Shown: piece by piece, positions 52,572 through 62,030 of the stretch
How positions within the stretch are numbered: the first letter of the stretch is position 1
Layout of the letters: each line of letters begins with the position of its first letter
NCBI GenBank assembly: GCA_942493315.1
Contig: OW818690.1
Coordinates: 2,170,001-2,234,000 of the forward strand
Reading direction: 5' to 3'
DNA from: UBA5429 sp942493315
GTDB taxonomy: Bacteria; Bacteroidota; Bacteroidia; Bacteroidales; WCHB1-69
DNA length: 64,000 nucleotides
Made by a program: the position numbers and the translations under genes
The notes under the pieces: model-generated
What the model saw: the letters and a program-made list of their open reading frames with translations, nothing else
Databases searched by the model: none
Told to the model about the DNA's origin: nothing

Positions 52572-52661
52572 AAAACCCAAAACCCAAAACCCAAAACCCA
52601 AAACCCAAAACCCAAAACCCAAAGCCTAAAACCCAAAACCCAAAACCTAAAACCTTAAACT
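52572..52661 (-). repeat. (GGGTTTT)n tract 2
   Basis: ACCCAAAACCCAAAACC units on the plus strand; G-rich on the minus strand. It directly precedes the end of the reductase gene. Confidence 0.9.
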
Positions 52662-52677
52662 TTAAACTAAAATTTTG

Positions 52678-53202
52678 TTATTTAACTAATTGAATTATTT
52701 TGTGGAGCTCTTCACGTAATGTTGGGTCAACGATCCCTTCACCCTCTTTGAAGTTTTGATAAAATGATGGGAGTGAAAAAGTGCCAATCACATTCGCTCC
52801 ATGATAAGGAAATCTTTTTGCAGCAATCTCTAAGGAAACTTTACCGCCCATTGGACCAGGAGAAGTGCTGACTAACAACATTTTTTTGTCTGGAAATGTT
52901 TTTCTTTCCGGAATACGAGTCATCCAGTCAAATAAGTTTTTGAATAATGTGGTATAGGCTCCATTATGCTCAGCCATCGCCATTATAATCAAGTCAGCTT
53001 CATCAATTTTATTTTGAAATTCAAAAGCTTTGTCAGGAATCCCATCTTTCAACTCTTTGTCAGAATTGTAAATGGTCATCTCATATTCATTAAGATCCAC
53101 GAGTACTATATCGCCACTGTTAAAATGGTCTAAAACATTGATTAATAATTGTTTGTTTATGGAAGTTGAACTGCCGCTGGTGGAAAATGCTAATATTTTC
53201 AT
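52678..53202 (-). CDS. NADPH-dependent FMN reductase family protein
   Basis: 174 residues with flavodoxin-like fold. MKILAFSTSGSSTSINKQL is the FMN-phosphate loop, MAMAEHNGAYTTLFKNLFDW the usual EYNGSxPxxLKNxxDW region (here AEHNGAYTTL), and STSPGPMGGKVSLE the third loop. Reduces FMN or quinones with NAD(P)H. Substrate not set. Confidence 0.85.
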   Translation of the reverse strand: MKILAFSTSGSSTSINKQLLINVLDHFNSGDIVLVDLNEYEMTIYNSDKELKDGIPDKAFEFQNKIDEADLIIMAMAEHNGAYTTLFKNLFDWMTRIPERKTFPDKKMLLVSTSPGPMGGKVSLEIAAKRFPYHGANVIGTFSLPSFYQNFKEGEGIVDPTLREELHKIIQLVK

Positions 53203-53446
53203 AATTTATTTTGTTTTTGGTTGTTATTTTGTTTGTTTTCAAGTCTTTGTTTGACTGCTCATTTCAGATAAAGTTTAATACTGATCTTATAAGAATTAGA
53301 ACCAAAATGGCACAGATTAGTAATAAGCTAATGTGGTAATAAGCAAATAAGATAATTAATTTTGAATAAATAATTCGTTTTTAATACGCGAATTCGTGGC
53401 ATTTTTTTATTTTTAGTATCACAATGTTCCACAATGTTATGTCAGT

Positions 53447-53637
53447 CTGTTGAAAGGTTGAACGCTTCGCTGTTTAAAGGTTGAAAGGTTTAAAGGTTGA
53501 ACGCTTCGCTGTTGAAGGGTTGAAAGGTTGAACGCTTCGCTGTTGAAAGTTGAAAGGTTGAACGCTTCGCTGTTGAAGGGTTGAAAGGTTGAACGCTTCG
53601 CTGTTGAAGGGTTGAAGGTTGAACGCTTCGCTGTTGA
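53447..53637. repeat. GTTGAACGCTTCGCTGTT array 3
   Basis: Six units with GAAGGGTTGAAAG linkers, introduced by TCAGTCTGTTGAAAGG. In the 610 bp gap 53203..53814 I see only this array, the following tract, and GCGAATTCGTGGCAT and CCACGAATTCACGAAT words. Confidence 0.9.
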
Positions 53638-53655
53638 AAATTGAAACATCATTAA

Positions 53656-53736
53656 AACCCAAAACCCAAAACCCAAAACACAAAACCCAAAACCCAAAAC
53701 CCAAAACCCAAAACCCAAAACCCAAAACCCAAAACC
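53656..53736 (-). repeat. (GGGTTTT)n tract 3
   Basis: Eleven-plus ACCCAAA units on plus. Minus-strand frames give FGFWVLGFGFWVLGF, which is repeat translation and not a gene. Confidence 0.9.
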
Positions 53737-53814
53737 TAAAACCTGATAGCTGACAGCCATTCAATTAGCTTATTATTATAATGCCACGAATTCACGAATA
53801 TCAAGAATAAGAAA

Positions 53815-55839
53815 CTAAACAAGAGAAACATTAATCCCACATTTAATCCACCTGCCGGGAGCCGGAATATGCGGATAATCAAAATATTCCTGATTGAAAA
53901 TATTGGATATTTCTATAAATAATTGATAGTTTTTTCTTTCATAAATTAATTTGAGATTTCCAACAAAAAAGTTAGGGTAGGGGAGTTCTTCCAACGTGAC
54001 TTTGTCTATATAATTGCCATTTCTGTCGTTAAAACTAAACATCCAGTTGGCTGAAAAACCTTTATAAATATCATGATCAATAATCAGATTGACCTGATGT
54101 TTTAAATAATCGGTAACATACATGGAGAGATAGTCGGAACCCTTTTGTTGCATGTTTAAATAAGTGTAATTTATTGAAATTCTATTAATTATGCTTTTCT
54201 GAGGTTTGTAAATGATTTGTATTTCAGATCCATAAGTGGTTACATTTTGCAGATTTTCACTATGCCATTTTTCTTCTGATGGCAACTTAACCCAATCGAT
54301 CATTTGGAAGCCGTATTTGTAAAATAGTGCTGCTTGAAAATTAAATGCCTTATAAACCTGCCTGTAGCTGATTTCACTATTCAGGCATTGTTCCGGTTTC
54401 AAATCAGGATTGCCTGTTTGAGAGGGACTTGAATAGTAAAGATCTGTAAATGTGGGTAATCGGTAAGAATTGTTGATGAAAAAGTTGAAAATTCCGTTTT
54501 TAATCCACGATTTGTTTTCAAAATTAAAACCGCTATATGTTTTAAACCCATAGTCATTGTTGCCACTCTCCATCACGCCGAAAGTAAAGGTGTTTCCACG
54601 GAAGAAATATTTATGCGTTAAAGCACCCGAAAAGTGGGTTCTCACTTTCCCTTTTTTATAAACGGTGTCATTATAAAACGGATCAGAAACAGGGTTTTCT
54701 AATGATTCCCCTAGGTTACTGCTCCTGATTTGTTCATTTCTGAAATCAAGACTAATTGTAGTGATTCCCCAGTTTGATTTTCTTGATAATTGATAATTTG
54801 CTCCTAAAGTGTTTGTTAAATGGTAGTTGTTTCCGGTGTACCAACTTGGGGCCGTGTATCTGAATAGTTGAAACATATCCCGATGTTGCCTGAAATAAAT
54901 GGATGCAACACTTCTCCATTGTTTTCCATTTTTTTCATGCGTTAAAGAAGCAATCGAGGATCTGGTTTCTTCGTATTGATCTTTATATTTGATGCTATAA
55001 AAACTGTTAGCTCCGAAATCTTTCGCATTGAATCCGAATTGTAGGGTAAAATTTCCCCATTTTGGATCTTTGTAACCTGCTAAAGTATAAAAATTGGAGT
55101 TTTTAAAATCTGTATTATTGATATATCCGGAGCTTTGAGAGCGATTGATGCCGCTCAGGATATGAAATTTATTCCATGATAAGTTGGTGGAGATCTCTCC
55201 GTTCAAGTAGTTATAATCTCCAAAAGTGAGTTTACATTGAGATTTTCTATTATTTTTCTTTTCTTTATAGATAATATTTATTGCTCCGGCGAAAGCGATA
55301 TTACCGGCTGACCACGCGCCAGGGCCTTTTAGGATCTCAATACGATCAATTTCAGAAAAGATGATAGGGATGTTGAGGTTGTGGTGACCTGTTTGAGGGT
55401 CGGTAAAATTGATACCATTGATAAGGATCGCAATTTGATCGAAGGTGCTTCCTCTGTAGCTTAAATCTGCTTGTACACCTTCATTGCCGCGGGTTTTAAG
55501 ATCGAGTCCACTTACAAATTGGAGTATATCCTGTAAGTTTTGGACTCCCGCTCGCTGAATCTCCTGGGCTGAGAAAACGGTGATAGCATCGATTAATGGG
55601 AGCATCAATGCTGATTTGGATGCTTCGATTTCAATTTCGGCCATTTTGTTGATGGAATCGGTTAAGAACAAGGGGTTTGATTCCGCTTGACCAAAAGCCT
55701 GATTGGAACCATTAGAGAGCATCATTGTGGCTAATGTTCCGATAGATAAAGCTTTACCGATAGAATTGAAAACGCTGAATTTTTTGTTCGTCCATCTTTT
55801 AAAACGGAGCACTGTTTTAGGTTTAGTTTTGTGTTTCAT
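53815..55839 (-). CDS. TonB-dependent outer-membrane receptor
   Basis: 674 residues. Long N-terminal signal region (to about residue 50, QAFGQAES), then a plug domain: ITVFSAQEIQRAGVQNLQDIL, RGSTFDQIAILINGI, IDRIEILKGPGAWSAGNIAFAG (the usual IExxxGPxSxxxG block). A 22-strand barrel follows, with RLPTFTDLYYSSPSQTGNPDLKPEQ and a C-terminal ANIFNQEY-like SNIFNQEYFDYPHIPAPGRW motif. Ligand unknown. The receptor could draw energy from the TonB-like proteins some kilobases away (inference). Confidence 0.88.
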   Translation of the reverse strand: MKHKTKPKTVLRFKRWTNKKFSVFNSIGKALSIGTLATMMLSNGSNQAFGQAESNPLFLTDSINKMAEIEIEASKSALMLPLIDAITVFSAQEIQRAGVQNLQDILQFVSGLDLKTRGNEGVQADLSYRGSTFDQIAILINGINFTDPQTGHHNLNIPIIFSEIDRIEILKGPGAWSAGNIAFAGAINIIYKEKKNNRKSQCKLTFGDYNYLNGEISTNLSWNKFHILSGINRSQSSGYINNTDFKNSNFYTLAGYKDPKWGNFTLQFGFNAKDFGANSFYSIKYKDQYEETRSSIASLTHEKNGKQWRSVASIYFRQHRDMFQLFRYTAPSWYTGNNYHLTNTLGANYQLSRKSNWGITTISLDFRNEQIRSSNLGESLENPVSDPFYNDTVYKKGKVRTHFSGALTHKYFFRGNTFTFGVMESGNNDYGFKTYSGFNFENKSWIKNGIFNFFINNSYRLPTFTDLYYSSPSQTGNPDLKPEQCLNSEISYRQVYKAFNFQAALFYKYGFQMIDWVKLPSEEKWHSENLQNVTTYGSEIQIIYKPQKSIINRISINYTYLNMQQKGSDYLSMYVTDYLKHQVNLIIDHDIYKGFSANWMFSFNDRNGNYIDKVTLEELPYPNFFVGNLKLIYERKNYQLFIEISNIFNQEYFDYPHIPAPGRWIKCGINVSLV

Positions 55840-55928
55840 CTTGTTTTAAATTAGTGAATAATTGAGCGCGCGAAAGTACAAAAAAAAGGACAAATTAAAT
55901 AAAATGGAGTAGTAAAGTTTTCCCTTGA

Positions 55929-57614
55929 TTAGAGTTTTACAAATGAAACACCCTTCAAATCCCGATTTGAAGTTTTAAAAAAATAAACACCCGAAGCATA
56001 ACGGGTCACATCAACAAAAAAGGAATTGGAAGAGATAGAACCACTTACAACACATTTTCCAGCGATATCATAAATACCGAATTGAGTACCTATCAGGCTT
56101 GGATCTAAAACAATATTTAAGATTGAAAAACATGGGTTTGGGAAAACTTTATAAAGATTATCTTTTTTTCCATTTCCTACCAAAGAATATTTCGCACAAA
56201 AAACGTCAAATCCACCTTTGGAAGTGGTTTCAACCAATGATTCCTCCCCATTTCCGAATTGAGTAAAAAGATTAAAACTTCCTAAACAATACAGTTCATT
56301 ATTATATTTAAAAATTGAATTTCCATATTCTATTGAATATCCTCCATCCTGACGCCCCCATTTCAGAGTGCCATCAAAGTTAAAACTGACAATAAAAAGG
56401 TCAGAAAACCCTGAAGCCGTCATGTTCAAAATTGGCAGATCCTCAGTATTAAAGAAATCAATATCATTTGAAAAGTGTCCGCAAACTAAAATTTCTCTTG
56501 GGGTAACACAAATAGCATTACAGATATCTTCATAGGTTCCTCCACCGGAGATAGTCCATTCTAAATCACCCCAATTCGTATATTTTGCCAAGAAGAAATC
56601 TTCATTACCTTTTGAAGTTATCCATTTATTGTTTTGATTATTCCGGCTGGTAAGAGCAATGGTCTGATTAAAAGTACCTGTAATTAATATTGATTCTCCT
56701 AAAACAGCCAGATCCTCAACAGATTCCAATCCGTCACCCCCAATAGATTGCGCCCAGGTGCACACATCATTTGTCGTGAACTTAGCCAGGAAAACATCAA
56801 CTGACTGATGAGCGGTGATTTCAAAACAGTAGTTTGAGTTTTGATTAAAATGGAGCGTATCAGAAAATTGTCCTGCCAAATAATATCCGTTTTGAGTTTT
56901 AATCAGTTGGATTCCACAATCATCATTTACACTACCTAAAGTAAATGATTTTTTAAAGTTACCCAAGGTATCATAAAAAGCCACAAAACAATCTGATCCA
57001 CCATTACTTACAATTTCTTGGTGTCCCATAACGGGGGGCGTATTAAAATCTGCAAAATATTGATATCCACCTGTAACAGCTATTTCGTTGCCTAAAACGG
57101 AGATCCCATTTCCGGAATCATCACTAACACCACCACCTCTTCGAGCCCATAGAAAAGTTCCGTTTTTCATATATTTTGCAATAAAAAAATCTTTACCACC
57201 TAATCCGGATAATTGATTCGTATCCGGGATATTTGGATTGGCGAAACCGGCCATATCACTGAAAGTTCCAACAACATAAACAGCCGATGAAGTAACAAAT
57301 ACACGATTTCCCCAGTCCTCTCCTATACCTCCTGCTCTTTTAGCCCAAACAATATTCATATTGGGGTCCATTTTAACCAGAAACATATCAGAATTTCCGG
57401 CACTTATGATAGAATCATTTCCCAAACGAGCAGTTTCAAAAAATTTACCGGTAATAAAAATATTCCCATCAGCGTCAATAGCGCTGTGTGTTATCAAGTC
57501 TTTGGATACACCTCCAAAACTCATTAATTGTTTAGGTTGGTAGTTCTGAGCATTAGAAACAAGAAAACATGAAATGAGTAAAAACAGACAAAAAACCTTT
57601 TGGAAAGAAAACAT
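55929..57614 (-). CDS. T9SS-exported repeat protein
   Basis: 561 residues: signal peptide (to about residue 22, SNAQN), then about nine repeats of the form GNEIAVTGGYQ..F..YDTLGNFKKS, each with a KY..G.L.WA RRGGG signature typical of SBBP-like beta-propeller blades. The C-terminal type A sorting domain has FPNPCFSILNIVLDPS and YASGVYFFKTSN. The paralogue upstream is 57618..59369, only 3 bp away, so they form an operon. Confidence 0.82.
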   Translation of the reverse strand: MFSFQKVFCLFLLISCFLVSNAQNYQPKQLMSFGGVSKDLITHSAIDADGNIFITGKFFETARLGNDSIISAGNSDMFLVKMDPNMNIVWAKRAGGIGEDWGNRVFVTSSAVYVVGTFSDMAGFANPNIPDTNQLSGLGGKDFFIAKYMKNGTFLWARRGGGVSDDSGNGISVLGNEIAVTGGYQYFADFNTPPVMGHQEIVSNGGSDCFVAFYDTLGNFKKSFTLGSVNDDCGIQLIKTQNGYYLAGQFSDTLHFNQNSNYCFEITAHQSVDVFLAKFTTNDVCTWAQSIGGDGLESVEDLAVLGESILITGTFNQTIALTSRNNQNNKWITSKGNEDFFLAKYTNWGDLEWTISGGGTYEDICNAICVTPREILVCGHFSNDIDFFNTEDLPILNMTASGFSDLFIVSFNFDGTLKWGRQDGGYSIEYGNSIFKYNNELYCLGSFNLFTQFGNGEESLVETTSKGGFDVFCAKYSLVGNGKKDNLYKVFPNPCFSILNIVLDPSLIGTQFGIYDIAGKCVVSGSISSNSFFVDVTRYASGVYFFKTSNRDLKGVSFVKL

Positions 57615-57617
57615 GAA

Positions 57618-59369
57618 CTAATATTTTAAAATTTTAATAATCTTTGGTTTGTCAGCCATGATTTTTACCAGATAGATTCCTGCCTTTAGATGTGAAATGT
57701 CGATTTGGTTTTCATTTTGTAATAAAACACCCTCTTGGATCAATTTCCCCGAGAGATCATAAATAGCATATTGTTGTCCAATTTGTTCAAGAGAAATCGT
57801 AAATTGATTTTCGACAGGATTTGGAAATAATTGAAATTTATATTCAGGAATGATAATTGTATCTTTGATAAATTCGGGGAAAGGGTAACGGGCAATGAAA
57901 AAATCGTTGGATCCCCTTGATATAAGCTGAGAAATTGGAGTTTGAAAATCGTAAAAACTTAGTTTTTCAGTGAATCTTCCTGATACATAGATCCTATTAT
58001 TAAAAATTTTGTGATTAATAATCTCTTCACTGTTTGAGCTTCCACAAGTGGCACCTGTTATAAAAGTACCCTTATTATCGAATAATCTGACAGCTTGTTT
58101 AGAGAATTGATTAATATTAAATTCAAAGGTTTTATGATAATAGGAACTATATTCTGTAAAACTCTCACGAATATAACTACTCACAACGACATAATGGTCA
58201 GAAGCAGATATGGCTGGTGTTTTTATGTAATAGTAGCCTTTTAAATCCTTCACAAATTTTATATTTCCGGAATGGTCATAATGAGCCATAAATAATCCCT
58301 GGAATCCCTCATCTAAATTGCCCGCACCTTCAAAAACTGAAATTGTGGTATCCTTACCGTTAAAAATGGCATCATCTTCAGCAGCCCCGATAATATAAAT
58401 ACCATGTTTGTTAGCACACATTGAAATAGCATTATCTCTTAACAAATATTCATTATATCCATCATGTAAACTTCCTCCTCTATAAAACCAAATTGGATTT
58501 CCAAACCGGTCATATTTGGCTACAAACATGTCAGCTGAACCATAAGATGTTAATACATTTGAATTAAAAGATGAAGGAGTATTAAAATTCATATTCGACA
58601 TAAATGAACCGGTTATGTAGATATATTGATCATAAACGATCATATCATTTAACACATCATTTTCATTGCCACCTGCTCTTTTAGCCCATAAAACGTTGTA
58701 ACTGGTATCTAAACAAGCTAAGAAAATATCTTTTTGATTGGCAGATAAAATGGTGTTATAAGGAGTTGGATTTTGAGGATCAAATGTAATCATTTGATTA
58801 AAAGTTCCTGAAATAACAATATTATTATCTAAAATATTAATTTTAAAACCCGATGAATAGAGATCGCTTTCATAACTCCTGTAACTTAACAATTCCCCAT
58901 TGGAGTTTAATTGAGCTATATAAAAATCACTTACCCCTTTTGCAAATAAAGTATCATTTTGTTCATTATTTTGATTTATAAAAATCAAAGTATCAGCGTT
59001 TGTACCAAAAATATAAAATTTACCATTATGTAAAACCATATCTCTGACAACTTTACTATTAGCGCTATATGCTATAGTCTTTCCCCAAAGAAACGTACCA
59101 TAGGGATCATATTTTGACAGAATAATGTTATTGTTTCCATAAGTAGTAACAACATTATTTTGGATGTATGGTAAATATCCGTATTTGCCAATATGATAAA
59201 GATTTCCTTCTTCATCTAATATTATTTTTGAAGTATATTCTGAATATATACTTCCATTGGAAAAGGTCAAATCAGGAATTAAATATTGGCCATACCCTTT
59301 TTGAAAAATAAAAAACGGTAATACAATTAATAGAAATAACGAACAAAATTTATTATGGAATCTATTCAT
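57618..59369 (-). CDS. T9SS-exported repeat protein, paralogue
   Basis: About 583 residues from the ATG at 59369 (MNRFHNKFCSLF); the frame reaches a GTG nine bases earlier. Signal peptide to about residue 28 (QKGYGQ). Repeats such as YKILDNNIVISGTFNQMITF and KYDRFGNPIWFYRGGS parallel the downstream gene, and the end LFPNPVENQFTISLE..LKAGIYLVKIMADKPKIIKIL is a type A sorting domain. Likely co-transcribed with 55929..57614. Confidence 0.82.
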   Translation of the reverse strand: MNRFHNKFCSLFLLIVLPFFIFQKGYGQYLIPDLTFSNGSIYSEYTSKIILDEEGNLYHIGKYGYLPYIQNNVVTTYGNNNIILSKYDPYGTFLWGKTIAYSANSKVVRDMVLHNGKFYIFGTNADTLIFINQNNEQNDTLFAKGVSDFYIAQLNSNGELLSYRSYESDLYSSGFKINILDNNIVISGTFNQMITFDPQNPTPYNTILSANQKDIFLACLDTSYNVLWAKRAGGNENDVLNDMIVYDQYIYITGSFMSNMNFNTPSSFNSNVLTSYGSADMFVAKYDRFGNPIWFYRGGSLHDGYNEYLLRDNAISMCANKHGIYIIGAAEDDAIFNGKDTTISVFEGAGNLDEGFQGLFMAHYDHSGNIKFVKDLKGYYYIKTPAISASDHYVVVSSYIRESFTEYSSYYHKTFEFNINQFSKQAVRLFDNKGTFITGATCGSSNSEEIINHKIFNNRIYVSGRFTEKLSFYDFQTPISQLISRGSNDFFIARYPFPEFIKDTIIIPEYKFQLFPNPVENQFTISLEQIGQQYAIYDLSGKLIQEGVLLQNENQIDISHLKAGIYLVKIMADKPKIIKILKY

Positions 59370-59395
59370 ATATTGCACTACCGTTTTTTAATTAT

Positions 59396-60985
59396 TTATT
59401 CTTTAGGTTCTTCCGGTTTATCTTCCACTTCAACAGCAGGTTTTTCTTCGAGAATTGTCACATTTGGCTTTGAATATTTCTTTTTTTCTTCTATAGATTT
59501 TCCAAGATATTCAGGAAGATTTAAGCCGGCCTGATCAAAAAGTTCATGTAATGGGGGAACCGATTTCATTAATCCGGATAAGAAATTGGCTGTTGAGGTT
59601 TTTCCACCATCTTCGCCATTACCGGATTGATTATCCCAAACCGTAATTTTATCAATTTTAATATTGCTGATGGCATCAACCTGAGTTTTAACCAATTCAG
59701 GAAGTTTTTCAATTAACAATAACTGGAATGCTTTATTGGCATCATTTCCGGCAGCTTTAACCACTTTATCGTAACCTTCCGCTTGTTTGGTCAGAATTTG
59801 ATACAAACCTTTTGCTTCCGCTTCCATTTTGGCATAGATGGCATCCGCTTCCCCTTTTGCTTGTTCTCTTATTTTTTCTGCAATGGCTTGAGCTTCAATA
59901 ATTTGTTTTTGTTTTGCAATCTCAGCAGGAACAATAACATTGGCCATTTGAGTTGATTTTTCTCTTTCAGCACGGGCAGCTTCTGCGCGTTTTTCTGCGG
60001 CATAAGACTCTTCTAATGCTTTAGCAGTTTGTACCTTTTCAGCAGTGATCGCAATTTTTAATGCTTCTGCTTCTTTTTCACGACGAATCGCATCTGAATT
60101 GGCAATGGTGATTTTTGCAGTATTTTCACCCTCAACAGCCGTTGCATTAGCTTGAGAAGTTTCAATACGGGTCAACTTATCTGCTTCTGCTTTTCCAATA
60201 GACTCATCTTTATGTGCAATTGCAATTTGTATCTCCTTGTCTTTGAGTGCATTTGCGATCTGAATATCTCTGTCTCTTTGAGCATTAGCGATTTTGATAT
60301 CTTTATCACGATCAGCCTCAGCTCTACCTCCTTCACCCAATTTAACTTGTTCAGCCACACTAACAATCGCTTCATTGATCGCTTTTGCAGCCGCTTCTTT
60401 TCCTAATGCTTCAATATAACCGGATTCATCCCGGATATCGGTAACGTTAACGTTGATCAGTTTCAAACCAATTTTACGCAATTCTGCTTCCACATTATTG
60501 GAAATATTGATCAAAAAAGTATCACGGTCTGAGTTGATCTCTTCAATACTCATAGTGGCAATCACCAAACGGAGTTGACCAAAAAGGATATCTTTAGATA
60601 ATTCCTGAATCTGTTCGATTGACAAACCTAGTAATCTTTCAGCTGCATTATACATATTTTCCGGTTCTGTAGAGATTGCAACGGTAAAACGACAAGGAAC
60701 ATCCACTCTGATATTTTGGCGGCTCAAGGCGTTTGTTAAGTTAGCTTCAATCGAAAACGGTTTTAAATCCAGAAAGGAATACCCTTGAATTACCGGCCAT
60801 ATAAAAGCTCCACCCCCATGAATACATCTGGAAGATGCGTTTTTGTTACTGGAAGCATCCACACCTGTTTTTCCGTAAACCACTAAGATTTTATCGGAAG
60901 GACAACGTTTAAATCTGGATAAAAGAGTGATGGTTGTGATAAAAACCACAACAGCAATGATCATAATTAAAATCAATTCATTCAT
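59396..60985 (-). CDS. Flotillin-like SPFH-domain membrane protein
   Basis: 529 residues. One N-terminal membrane segment (about 4-22), then the SPFH/band 7 domain (about 25-230: GGGAFIWPVIQGYSFLDLKPF, ALSRQNIRVDVPCRFTVAI, RKIGLKLINVNVTDIRDESGY). A long Ala/Glu/Lys coiled coil follows (about 230-420: EADRDKDIKIANAQRDRD.., KAEADKLTRIE). A Pro/Glu tail ends it. Typical flotillins scaffold membrane microdomains. It is 3 bp downstream of an NfeD-like gene, the known partner. Confidence 0.88.
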   Translation of the reverse strand: MNELILIMIIAVVVFITTITLLSRFKRCPSDKILVVYGKTGVDASSNKNASSRCIHGGGAFIWPVIQGYSFLDLKPFSIEANLTNALSRQNIRVDVPCRFTVAISTEPENMYNAAERLLGLSIEQIQELSKDILFGQLRLVIATMSIEEINSDRDTFLINISNNVEAELRKIGLKLINVNVTDIRDESGYIEALGKEAAAKAINEAIVSVAEQVKLGEGGRAEADRDKDIKIANAQRDRDIQIANALKDKEIQIAIAHKDESIGKAEADKLTRIETSQANATAVEGENTAKITIANSDAIRREKEAEALKIAITAEKVQTAKALEESYAAEKRAEAARAEREKSTQMANVIVPAEIAKQKQIIEAQAIAEKIREQAKGEADAIYAKMEAEAKGLYQILTKQAEGYDKVVKAAGNDANKAFQLLLIEKLPELVKTQVDAISNIKIDKITVWDNQSGNGEDGGKTSTANFLSGLMKSVPPLHELFDQAGLNLPEYLGKSIEEKKKYSKPNVTILEEKPAVEVEDKPEEPKE

Positions 60986-60988
60986 AAT

Positions 60989-61558
60989 TTATATTTTTTC
61001 TACTTTTAATATTGTTTCATTTATTATACCAACTACCTTAACTATGGAGCCGGTAGGTATTTTTTCACCATCAGTCATAGCATCTAATTCCCTAAGGGTT
61101 TGATTCACTTTAACATGAACTTTACCTTTTCCTTTTCCATTTTCAGGAATAGTAAGATACACTTCACAGGTTTCACCAACGGCACTATTGAGGTCCATGG
61201 CATTATTCTGAGATAGTTTCATGATCTGTTTGATAATAAAAAAGAAAAGGAACAACATTCCGATTCCAATCAGTAAAGCAACCAGAGTCAAAACCACTTT
61301 GTTAGAGATGGAATCGTAAAAAGCGATACCACCCCAACTAAAACCTAATAAGAAGTTAGTTAAATTTCTAAGTGAAAAAAGTTGAAATGGGGTTGCCCCA
61401 ACATCTGAATGTCCGTCAAAATCCATATCAACTCCATCAGAACCATCCATTCCGATAAATGTTAAAATCACCTGGATCACAAATACCAAAGATACAGCCA
61501 ATGCAATGATCCATAAAGTCTTGAGATATAAATCCATCCCGCTAAATAATTCTTCCAT
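60989..61558 (-). CDS. NfeD/YuaF-like membrane protein
   Basis: 189 residues. Three to four helices (about 12-30, 60-80, 84-108) and a C-terminal OB-fold-like domain (AVGETCEVYLTIPENGKGKGKVHVKV, GSIVKVVGIINETILKVEKI). This is the NfeD C-terminal pattern, and the pairing with flotillin supports it. First gene of the two-gene operon. Confidence 0.82.
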   Translation of the reverse strand: MEELFSGMDLYLKTLWIIALAVSLVFVIQVILTFIGMDGSDGVDMDFDGHSDVGATPFQLFSLRNLTNFLLGFSWGGIAFYDSISNKVVLTLVALLIGIGMLFLFFFIIKQIMKLSQNNAMDLNSAVGETCEVYLTIPENGKGKGKVHVKVNQTLRELDAMTDGEKIPTGSIVKVVGIINETILKVEKI

Positions 61559-61579
61559 GTCATTAAAATTTTAATGGAG

Positions 61580-61587
61580 CAAATATA
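61580..61587 (-). promoter_or_regulatory. -7 box of the NfeD-flotillin operon
   Basis: TATATTTG on the minus strand about 22 bp before the ATG at 61558. Confidence 0.6.
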
Positions 61588-61679
61588 GTTTTTTTTTGAA
61601 TACACGAAACTATTTTTTTATTTTTTTTTGAATTTTACTATTTGCATCATTTTATTACAATAGGCACAATCTATATAAA

Positions 61680-61882
61680 TGAATAATGAATAATGAATAA
61701 TAGGTATTAGGTTTAAGGTTTTAGTTATAAGTTTTTTTATAAAATAAAAACCTTTTTTCAAAACCCAAAACCCAAAGGAGCAAAACTGATAACTGAAACC
61801 TGATAGCTGAAACCTGATAGCTGACTACAGACTACGGACAACAGACCACGGACTAATGATAAATGATAAATGAAAAATGAAT
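61680..61882. repeat. Mixed low-complexity words
   Basis: AATGAATAATGAATAATG, TAGCTGAAACCTGATAGCTG and GACTACAGACTACGGACAACAGACCACGG-type words. The same series in the same order recurs at 62856..63020. No gene in 61559..62030. Confidence 0.8.
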
Positions 61883-61994
61883 ACTATTACGGTTCGCAAA
61901 GTTACACTATGTTTACTCAAAGTCAAAGATGTTATTTTTTGAGAAACTTTATTGTCTTTAAGAAACTTTAATAACATTGAAATAGTTACTTCAA

Positions 61995-62027
61995 CGGCAA
62001 TGAACTATAGCGCGTGTTGGGCGTTCG
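61995..62027 (-). repeat. Half attC-like site downstream of the methyltransferase
   Basis: Plus strand reads CGGCAATGAACTATAGCGC then GTGTTGGGCG. GTTGGGC at 62017-62023 fits GTTRRRY. The layout resembles the right arm of an attC (compare TGCCACTGAAAGCAACAGC then GTGTTACC in site 24). The complementary left arm (GCTATAGTTCATTGCC) is not present in the window to the left, so it is a half or decayed site. Confidence 0.55.
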
Positions 62028-62030
62028 TTT

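Noticed and set aside
53437..53764. Two minus-strand ORFs with GFWVLGFGFWVLG repeats
   Set aside because: Translation of the (GGGTTTT)n tract and the GTTGAACGCTTCGCTGTT array.
60152..60406. ORFs opposite the flotillin coiled coil
   Set aside because: Antisense or frame shadows of the repetitive Ala/Lys/Glu-rich coding sequence.
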